A stretch of 64,000 nt of DNA, taken from Amaranthus tricolor (lineage: Eukaryota; Streptophyta; Magnoliopsida; Caryophyllales; Amaranthaceae). The DNA lies in NCBI RefSeq assembly GCF_026212465.1, contig NC_080059.1, positions 20,310,656 through 20,374,655 on the forward strand. Direction: 5' to 3'. Made by a program: the position numbers and the translations under genes. How positions within the stretch are numbered: position 1 is the first letter of the stretch; every line of letters starts with the position of its first letter. Shown piece by piece: positions 1 through 6,944 of this stretch. The notes under the pieces were generated by a model. It saw only the letters and a list, made by a program, of their open reading frames with translations, made no database searches and was not told where the DNA came from.

Positions 1-3000
1 ATAAATTGTAGTTGGTGCCCTAGTTGTATCGTTTAAGCCACAATCCCTTTGGAGTTGGCCGATCATGGATCTCAACCATACACACTCTCGACTGGCTTCA
101 TATAAAGCTATTAGTTCTGCATGATTTGAGGATGTAGCCGTTAGAGTTTGTTTTGTTGATTTCCAATATATTACGGTTCCTGCATATGTAAATACATATC
201 CAGTTTGTGACTTGGCCGTTTGTGGATCAGATAGATACCCTGCATCAGCATATCCAGTGAGTATAGCATTATTTCCTGACTGGAAAAATAATCCAAGGTC
301 TATTGTTCCTTTAGGTACCGAAATAGATGTTTTATCCCATTCCAATGTCTTTCTGTTGGGGCATTTCTATACCTAGCTAATAAATTTACAGAAAATGCTA
401 TATCAGGTCTTGTATTATTTGCTAAGTACATTAAAGCACCAATGGCACTCAAGTAAGGCACTTTCGGGCCTAAAATTTCTTCGTATTATTCTTGTGGCGG
501 AATGGGTCATCTTTTATATTTAGTGATCGTTCCACCATTGGGGAACTTAGTGGATGAGCCTTGTCCATGTAAAATCGTTTCAAAACTTTCTCAGTATAAT
601 TGCTCTGATGGACAAATATTCCACTTTTCAAATGTTCAATTTGTAGACCAAGACAGAATTTAGTTTTTCCTAAATCCTTCATCTCAAATTCTTTCATCAA
701 ATATTTAGCTGTTATCTCAATTTCTCTTGGGGTTCCAATCAGATTTAAGTCATCTACATACACAGCAATTATTATGAAACCGACTTGAGATCGTTTGATG
801 AATACACATGGGCTAATTTGGTTGTTTTGAATCCTGCTTTCATAAGATATTCACTCAAACGATTTTACCACATTCGCCCAGATTGCTTTAATCCATACAA
901 TGATTTCTTTAATTTTATAGAAAACATCTCTCTAGGTACATTCTTTGTTGGTAAGTTTAGTCCTTCAGGGACCTTCATATAGATGTCTGTGTCGAGTGAC
1001 CCATATAAATACACAGTTATGACATCCATCAATCTCATGTGTAGGCTTTGAGAAACTGTTAAACTTACCAAAAATCTGAGTGTGGTTGCATCAACTACTG
1101 GTGAATAGGTTTCTTCATAATCAACTCCCAGTATTTGAGAAAAACCTTGAGCTACAAGTCTTGCCTTGTATCTAACAATTTCATTTTTCTCATTTCTTTT
1201 TCTTACAAATACCCATTTGAAGCTTACGGGTTTTATGCCTTTTGGAGTTTGTAAAGTTTGCCCAAAAACTTCCCTTTTTTCTAATGATTTTAATTCCGCC
1301 TCAATTGCTTCTTTCCATCTTGGCCAATCAGGTCTTTTTCTGCATTCATTTATCGATATTGGCTCAAGATCATTTTCATCATTTATTATTTCAATAGGTA
1401 CGGAATAAGCAAAGGATTCATTTGGAATGATCCCTTTTCGATTCCATTTTTTCTTAAAGAAAATATAATTTATTGAGATTTCATAATTTTCATCCTTTTC
1501 ATTATCGGAGATGTCTTGATTTTCTCCTTCATTTTCATTTTTATTTTGAATGTTATTTTGTGCACCTTCTAGTTTTCTCAATTTTCTTGGTTTTAAATCT
1601 TTTGAACCAAGCGGCCTTCCACGCTTTCTTTGCACAACAATTTCATCACTTTTTGCTTTTTCATCAGGAATTTCTATTCGAGCTGGAGTATTTGCTGCTG
1701 GTATACGTGATTTTGTAACTCTCTTAGTATCTGTGAATGCATCAGGTAATTGGTTAGCAACACTTTGTAGATAAACAATTCGTTGTACATCTTGTTCACA
1801 TGATTTTGTTTTAGGGTCTAAATATTCTAAATGTGTTGCTTTCCAAATAAGTTCCATATTTCTTTTCTGTAAGTCCACATTCTCTCCCCCTAAGGATGGG
1901 AATATTGTCTCATTAAAGTGGCAATCAACAAATCTAGCTTGGAATTGATCACCAGTTAATGGTTCAAGATATCGAATGATTAATGGAGATTCAAAACCGA
2001 CATATATTCCCATTCTTCTTTGTGGACCCATTTTTGTACGTTGAGGGGGAGCAATGGGCACATATACAGCGCATCCAAAGATTTTCAAATGTGAAATATT
2101 TGGTTCATGACCAGCTACTAATTGCATTGGCGAATATTTATGATAAGCTGTAGGTCTTAGCCTAATCAATGATGCTGCATGTAATATTGCATAACCCCAG
2201 GCCGATGATGGTAATTTTGATTTCATTAGCAATGGTCTTGCAATTAATTGCAATCTCTTAATTAAGGATTCAGCAAGACCATTTTGTGTGTGAACATGTG
2301 GCACAGGGTGTTCCACTTTAATTCCAATTGACATGCAATAATCATTAAAAGTTTGAGATGTGAATTCGCCGGCATTGTCCAATCTAATACTTTTTATTGT
2401 ATAATCAGGAAAATGACTTTTCAATTTGATGATTTGTGCAAGTAGTTTTGCAAATGCATTGTTTCTACTTGATAGAAGGCTTACATGTGACCATCTATTG
2501 GAAGCATCTATTAAGACCATGAAGTACCTAAAAGGTCCACATGGTGGATTAATTGGTCCACATATATCTCCTTAATTCTTTCAAGAAATATAGGAGATTC
2601 AGTAACAATCATATTTACTGATGGTCTAATAATAAATTTTCCAAGAGAACAAGAGGTGCATAAGAGTTCATTCGACTGGAAAATCTTAATATTTCTTAGT
2701 GGATGCCCGACTGAATTTTCTATTATTTTATACATCATCCCAGTGCCGGGATGACCTAAGCGGTCATGCCATAAAGTGAATAGCTCCTTATTGTCTAATC
2801 TTATCATATTTATTTCAATCGGGCGTATATGGGTGAGATACAACCCCGATGAATATGCTGGCATCCTTTCAAGGATAATTTTCGTTCCATTTATTTCTGC
2901 TGTAAGGCATAAGAATTCTTTTTCATTTATACTTTTGGTTTCCATATGGTAACCATTTTGTCTTATTGCCTTGAAACTGATAAGATTTCTTCGAGATTTA

Positions 3001-3215
3001 CTCGAGTATAGTGCATCATGTATTTCTAATTTTGTCCCCATAGGGAGTATGATGCATGCCTTTCCAGTGCCTTCGATTAATTTTGCTGTTCCTGATATGG
3101 TATTAACATTTGCCTCAAGCAATGTTAGGTTTGAAAAATATTCTCGATTTTTCAATATCGTATGTGTTGCTCCACTGTCCAGGAGGCAATGAAATGTTGA
3201 TCCAATTACTGACAT
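1..3215 (-). pseudogene. C1 pol: protease, integrase, reverse transcriptase, RNase H (broken)
   Basis: The ATG at 3215 opens a frame with the protease motif LLDSGATHTIL, followed by a GAG-pre-integrase segment with WHDRLGHPG and CTSC. The integrase core (from about 2520) shows DASNRW, RLDNAGEF and a downstream glutamate in NGLAESL, matching the D,D,E pattern. Reverse transcriptase follows (KWVFVRKRNEKNEIVRYKARLVAQ region, 20-residue stretches not given) with YVDD at 749-760, then RNase H to base 1 (YADAGY, SSNHAEL). Breaks seen: a frameshift near 2575, a stop at about 865 where a Tyr codon is expected, frameshifts near 785, near 480 and near 313. The leading frame differs from gag. It would have processed and integrated element cDNA, and is now inactive. 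Confidence 0.88.
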
Positions 3216-3366
3216 TTCCTTTTCTAAGACAAGAGAAGAAGAAAGAAAAAAAATTATATTATTAATATAAAGCTAGAATACTCAATACAAAAAGAATCAT
3301 AAGTAGAGAATTACAACTTATCAAATGAAAAACAAGGTAGATAAACAGAAAATGCATCTAGTCATC
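3216..3366 (-). other. C1 gag-pol spacer with splice-acceptor-like tract
   Basis: Between the end of gag and the pol ATG the minus strand is AT-rich and then strongly pyrimidine-rich. It ends CTTCTTCTCTTGTCTTAG about ten bases before the pol ATG at 3215. That looks like a plant 3' splice site. Separate expression of gag and pol through splicing is known for ATCOPIA93-like elements. Here it is only inferred. Confidence 0.4.
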
Positions 3367-4471
3367 TCAAAAGATGTAATTATCTTCTTCTTGGGGATCA
3401 AGTTTGTGGAGGTTCACATCCTCAGTAAAGAAATCGGAGACATATAAGGTGGGCCCAGATGTACTTGCTTCACAAAATTTGCTTCTGCCCTTTTTCCTTT
3501 GTTTTTCTGGGAAGCTTGATATAAATCCACTAAATGTTTGGCAATACGACAAGTTCGCCCCCAATGTCCAGTCATGCCACATCTATTACATGTGCTTTTG
3601 TATTTCTGTACTTGTTTAAAATTATCATTTCGGGGAAGAAATATATTTCTTTCATAAACGTGGCTACGTCCACGGCCACGACTAAGTCCATGACCACAAT
3701 CACGACCACGACTACGGCCATAGAAATTTCCTTGTTCGAAAGTATTCATGCCGCTCTTTTCGTGATATTTTCCACAACCTCTGCCTCTTATAAAATAGTT
3801 TCCACGACCTCGATGGCGCACATTCTTCTCAATCATATTTGTCTCATTAAAGAGCATAGTCCCAACAGGTCTCCTGTTGTGAATTTTCAATAATAGTTCA
3901 TTATTTTGCTCCGCAACAAGAAGTGTTTTTAGCAATTCATGATATTTCTTGAAATGCCTTTCACGATATTGTTGTTGTAACAAAATGCTATTTACGTGAA
4001 AGGTTGATAATGTTTTTTCTATCATTCTTCATCTGTTATTATTTGTCCACAATAGACTAATTTTGATTTTATCAGATGAAGGGCTGAATTATAATCACTG
4101 ATTGATTTGAAATCTTGAAATCTTAACTCTCGCCATTCATCGATGGCCTTTGGGAGAAGTACACTTTTATTATGGCCAAATCTTTCATTTAGCTCTTCCT
4201 AAAGTAATTTTGGGTCCTCATAATTGGTGTATTCATGTTTGAGACTGTCGGTTAAATGATGTCTCAGAATTGATGCAGCTTTTGCCTTATCTTCCTCAAT
4301 TTTTATGGGATCTCTTTCAATACCCTTTCCTTTGTCGGTGGGATTAAGTTCAATTATTGTGTATAATAAACTTTTTCCTTTTAGATATAATTTGACATCT
4401 GAAGCCCATTGTATAAAATTGTTTCCTGTTAATTCCAAGGCATTGAATTCTCTCTTTTTGAGATCAGCCAT
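3367..4471 (-). pseudogene. C1 gag (capsid and CCHC zinc knuckle), broken
   Basis: The frame starts MADLKKREFNALELTGNNF, the N-terminus of a large plant Copia gag family (UBN2-type). A TAG at 4201-4199 replaces an expected Trp codon, and a one-base loss near 4027 shifts the frame to a segment containing STFHVNSILLQQQYRERHF. Arg/Gly-rich sequence follows, then a good CCHC knuckle, CNRCGMTGHWGRTC (about 3590-3550). A further shift near 3470 is needed to reach the usual acidic tail ending DNYIF at 3367. Gag forms the virus-like particle in the cytoplasm. The start codon is preceded by TTGTAG, which resembles a splice acceptor. Pol lies about 150 bp downstream in another frame. Confidence 0.87.
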
Positions 4472-4526
4472 TATTTTCTACAATTAAGAAAATGACAAGG
4501 TTATTTAATGATTTTTTGTATCATCA

Positions 4527-4573
4527 GAGATATTAAAACATATTAGTCTTATCTCCCCCTGATTTAATATCTC
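4527..4573. repeat. 11-bp perfect inverted repeat with purine-rich loop
   Basis: GAGATATTAAA at 4527-4537 pairs with TTTAATATCTC at 4563-4573. The 25-base loop, read on the minus strand, contains ATCAGGGGGAGATAAG, which resembles a retroelement polypurine tract. It lies 56 bases upstream of the gag ATG. Function unknown; it could be a leader RNA hairpin. Confidence 0.6.
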
Positions 4574-4679
4574 AAACATAATAAGTACAATATAATTATA
4601 AATAAAAATAAAATAGATAGTATTAATAGATAATAAAACAAATAAATACATATTGCTAAACAAATGCAAGATTTATAAT

Positions 4680-4820
4680 TTATTTTTGGATAATTAGGTA
4701 GAGCATTAATGCTACGAGTAATACAATTAAACCCATAATGATAAAGAATGCGTCTAGTATTTTACTTATATTGTCGGCAATTGGATTGATGTGGGTGTTT
4801 GTAGATGTATTGTTTGCCAT
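4680..4820 (-). CDS. 46-aa predicted single-span membrane peptide in C1 leader
   Basis: The ATG at 4820 opens a 46-codon frame ending at TAA 4682-4680. The first 24 residues are polar (begins MANNTSTNTHINPIADNISK). Residues 25-44 are almost entirely hydrophobic (FFIIMGLIVLLVALMLYLII), one clean membrane helix, and the peptide ends QK. There is no obvious signal-peptide cleavage site, so it would be a type II/III or tail-anchored protein. Upstream lie a TATA box (4921-4930) and a pyrimidine-rich leader with no upstream ATG that I can see, and +4 is G. I recognise no family. It could be a captured host microprotein, a chance frame in AT-rich DNA, or an element-encoded accessory peptide. The intact frame beside a broken gag is notable, but the ORF is short. 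Confidence 0.4.
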   Translation of the reverse strand: MANNTSTNTHINPIADNISKILDAFFIIMGLIVLLVALMLYLIIQK

Positions 4821-4920
4821 GGATGGTTGAAGGAAGAAGAAGATGAAGGAAAAAAAAATTATTTATTGTGTTTGGGATAAGGTGTGAGTGGTGTGTGTGA
4901 GTTTGTGACGGTAGAAGTCC

Positions 4921-4930
4921 CTATTTATAG
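4921..4930 (-). promoter_or_regulatory. TATA box on minus strand
   Basis: CTATAAATAG is a near-ideal plant TATA box. About 30 bases downstream begins a CA/CT-rich leader running to the ATG at 4820. The placement suggests a transcription start near 4895, inside the C1 leader rather than in its LTR. Whether it is used is unknown. Confidence 0.55.
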
Positions 4931-4939
4931 GGGGTAAAA

Positions 4940-5051
4940 AGGTAAATTTTATTATTATTATTATTATTATTTATTTATTTATTATTATTTTTTTTTTAGA
5001 ATCGAACCCTTGACGATTTACTTAAATTATAATTTTTGGACCACTCTGGCA
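4940..5051 (-). repeat. tRNA-like (SINE-like) unit with Pol III A and B boxes
   Basis: On the minus strand TGCCAGAGTGG (5051-5041) matches a Pol III A box (TGGCNNAGTGG). GGGTTCGATTCT (5009-4998) matches a B box (GGTTCGANTCC), 31 bases further on. An A-rich then (TAA)n tail follows at 4997-4944. That order is what a tRNA-derived SINE or tRNA retropseudogene looks like. It lacks a foldable full tRNA, so it is not called a tRNA gene. Confidence 0.5.
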
Positions 5052-5323
5052 TTCATCCCAAGGTGATATATTACAATTAGAAAAGGATTTTATGTTGTGT
5101 AGAAATAATGTGGTCATGTCGGCTAATAATCTGTGTTATAGGTAAATTAAAACAATTTATTATTATAATGTTAAACAAAATAGAATCAAATAAAATCGTT
5201 ATTTATTATTATTTGAAGGTGAAATTATATTTATGAGTTTATTAAGTGATTATATAATTTATAGACTAAAATAACCAAATGCATATGCACATAATATGAT
5301 GACATGATCAGATAAATAGAGAT

Positions 5324-5378
5324 AAAACCGTCATAAAGCCGATAACAATACTAAATTAGCCAGTCCATAAAGGCGGTC
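5324..5378. repeat. Two diverged copies of the GGCGGT motif
   Basis: CCGTCATAAAGCCGAT (about 5328-5343) and CCAGTCCATAAAGGCGGTC (5360-5378) resemble the motif repeated at 5641-5812. They extend the motif cluster about 300 bp further toward the TATA box. Confidence 0.4.
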
Positions 5379-5640
5379 ATTACAAAATAAAGTAGAAAAT
5401 GTAAAAGAAGGAGAAGGAGGGTTTTAGATGAAAAGAGTAAAGTTGAAAGGATAAGGGATATGTGGTAAAAAATTTGGGGTAATCCGATTTTATAGAGGGT
5501 TATCCCAAATTCTACAATATACCGTATTATTTACGTACACTTAAAAGAAATACGAAAGTTAAAAGGTAAATAAAAAAATGCACATGGATATAAATGCAAA
5601 TACTGCAAAAAAAAATGCACATATAAATATACGAGAATAA

Positions 5641-5812
5641 AAATAATACTAATCGTCCATTTAGCCGGTAAAAGAAAACAATTAACCAGCCATATAGGCG
5701 GTTTAAAGAATAACAAAAGAAATAAATAATACTAATCGTCCATATAGGCGGTAAAAAAAGAAAAAAAGTTAACCAGCCATATAGGCGGTATAAAATAAAA
5801 CAATAACAAAAG
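5641..5812. repeat. 84-bp tandem duplication carrying CCATATAGGCGGT
   Basis: Two units of about 84 bp lie head to tail. Each holds AATCGTCCATNTAGSCGGTAA followed by TTAACCAGCCATATAGGCGG (copies start near 5651, 5683, 5733 and 5770). A more diverged copy sits at 5823-5845. Repeated short boxes upstream of a TATA box resemble enhancer arrays in retrotransposon U3 regions, but no binding factor can be named. Confidence 0.65.
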
Positions 5813-5865
5813 CAATAAAGTGTCCTTGTCATCCGTAAAGGTGACGTATTGTTCAATAAATTATT

Positions 5866-6285
5866 TTATGGGTCATTTAAATTTATCTTGCAACGTTTAG
5901 TACTTGTTCCTCCCTCATCATCTTTGGTTCTTTTATTACTTGGTGAGGGTTTATTTTCAGTTGTTGTTGTTGGAGCATTATTAGTTGGTTGCGTTGATGG
6001 ATTATTTGTTGGTCGTACCGGTGGAATATTAGTCGGTGGAACTGGTGGATTATTAGTTGGTCGTACATGTGAATTACGAGTTGGTGGTACAGGTGGACCA
6101 TTAGTATTAATGGGATTATTATGTCGAAGCTGATTTAAATCAGTCCTTGCTGGGTTTGTAGTGAAGGGTATAGAATTATGCTCAATTATAAAATATAAAA
6201 ATGTGTTAGAAACACCTTGGATGATGATGTTGACACCTTTGATTGTTGGTCCATTTTTGGGTACCGATGAAGAAAAAATGCTTAA
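5866..6285 (-). pseudogene. PTNN/PPVPP-rich open frame without a start codon
   Basis: Between stops at 6288-6286 and 5868-5866 the minus strand stays open for 139 codons, with no ATG in frame. About 45 ordinary residues are followed by repeats such as PTNNPPVPPTNIPPVRPTNN and QPTNNAPTTTTENKP. A basic tail, NKRTKDDEGGTSTKRCK, looks like a nuclear localisation signal. The frame ends LNDP. A Pro/Thr/Asn-rich linker plus basic tail looks like a piece of a real protein, possibly a transduced host exon or an element accessory ORF. I do not recognise the family. The plus-strand frame across it is a low-complexity mirror. Confidence 0.4.
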
Positions 6286-6332
6286 TTAGGTTTGTAAAAA
6301 TATTACCTTCTTGATTATTAAGGGTAGAGCTG

Positions 6333-6344
6333 GTGCTGATAACG
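6333..6344 (-). promoter_or_regulatory. Candidate C1 primer binding site, CGTTATCAGCAC
   Basis: The minus strand reads TTTTTAACA|CGTTATCAGCAC directly after the presumed LTR end. It does not begin TGG, so it cannot pair with a tRNA 3' end. It is complementary to the anticodon stem-loop of plant tRNA-Ile(AAU), as I recall that sequence, with the single C opposite A34, which is inosine in the mature tRNA. Drosophila copia is primed by a half-tRNA in a comparable way. Confidence 0.5.
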
Positions 6345-6563
6345 TGTTAAAAAGTAGAGAGAATATAAGGAGAAAAGTAGTATAAGAGATAAACTTATAT
6401 CAGTTTCTCTTGTATTTCATTTTCTGTTATAACGAAATACTACACTACCTTACACATATATATAACACAAGGAAAGGGAAAAGAAACAAATGTAGTACTA
6501 TTGAAAGGCATAGATAAATCTACATGACAATGCATTCATTGTATGGTTATATCAATCACAACA
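6345..6563 (-). repeat. Candidate 5' LTR of C1
   Basis: The inner end is fixed by the primer site: the LTR ends ...TTTTTAACA at 6345. An outer end at 6563 (TGTTGTGATTGA) gives TGTT/AACA ends and 219 bp. A TATA-like TTATATATATG lies at 6464-6454, leaving roughly 110 bp downstream. The outer boundary is a guess because the partner LTR is outside the window. Confidence 0.4.
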
Positions 6564-6750
6564 AAATCGAGTTATTTTGATGTATTGGACACTTAGAATT
6601 ATTCAAAAAATTATGAAAGAGAAAAAAGAAAAAAAATATTGAAATATAATAGCATCTTCACGCCATTCTGTTTTTTCCTCAAATTCAATACCAAGAATTA
6701 CGAATTTGACTTTGGAATGATTTTATTCGAAAATCTGTTCTTTATTGTTT
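6564..6750. other. Spacer between C1 and C2
   Basis: AT-rich sequence of 187 bp without coding signal. Together with 11643 onwards it forms the site into which C2 inserted. Confidence 0.5.
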
Positions 6751-6755
6751 GAATT
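6751..6755. repeat. C2 target-site duplication GAATT (left copy)
   Basis: GAATT at 6751-6755 is repeated at 11638-11642, directly outside the two C2 LTRs. A 5-bp duplication is standard for Copia integration. Confidence 0.9.
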
Positions 6756-6944
6756 TGAAAGAGTTTGAATGTCTGCCGATTCATTATTCTTTTGAGCCTT
6801 ATATACAAGATTCACTATCCAAAAATACAATGGACTAGCTATAATTATGGGATTGATATCACAGTAAATCAATCTCCTAATAAAGGTAATAAATATACAA
6901 AAATATATATACAAAACTAGAATATATATTCATATATTCTAACA
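6756..6944 (-). repeat. C2 3' LTR
   Basis: The element strand begins TGTTAGAATATATG at 6944 and ends CTCTTTCA at 6756. It matches 11449-11637 at 186 of 189 positions. Its first six bases, TGTTAG, supply the last Cys codon and the stop codon of pol. Confidence 0.95.

Larger units (their letters stand above)
4478..6307 (-). other. C1 leader, possible 1.83-kb leader intron
   Basis: Just inside the primer site the minus strand reads CAAGAAG|GTAATA (donor GT at 6306-6305). Just before the gag ATG it reads TTCTTAATTGTAG|AAAATAATGG (acceptor AG at 4479-4478). Removal of the 1829 bases between them would place gag about 40 nt after the primer site. The interval holds a PTNN-rich frame, a tandem duplication, a tRNA-like unit, a TATA box and a small ORF, each listed separately. 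Splicing is inferred from sequence only. Confidence 0.35.
1..6563 (-). mobile_element. C1: Ty1/copia retrotransposon, 3' part outside window
   Basis: The minus strand reads, from high to low coordinates: candidate 5' LTR (6345-6563), primer site (6333-6344), a leader of about 1.9 kb, gag (4471-3367), then protease, integrase, reverse transcriptase and RNase H down to base 1. That domain order (integrase before reverse transcriptase) is Copia. The 3' LTR lies beyond the window, so LTR divergence and target duplication cannot be checked. The coding part carries at least two in-frame stops and several frameshifts, so this copy is dead. The leader is far longer than a usual Copia leader and contains unrelated-looking features listed separately. 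Confidence 0.85.

Noticed and set aside
4998..5051. True tRNA gene on the minus strand
   Set aside because: A and B boxes fit, but the sequence between them does not form an anticodon arm and no acceptor stem is visible.
5849..6133. Plus-strand frame with VGRTGG/VGGTGG repeats
   Set aside because: Antisense mirror of the PTNN-rich minus-strand frame. The minus-strand version has the more protein-like composition and basic tail.
4900..6345. Region reads like a 1.4-kb LTR with enhancer boxes and TATA box as U3 of C1
   Set aside because: No primer site follows the TATA box before gag, whereas a plausible LTR end plus primer site stands at 6344/6345. Kept as leader with embedded features.
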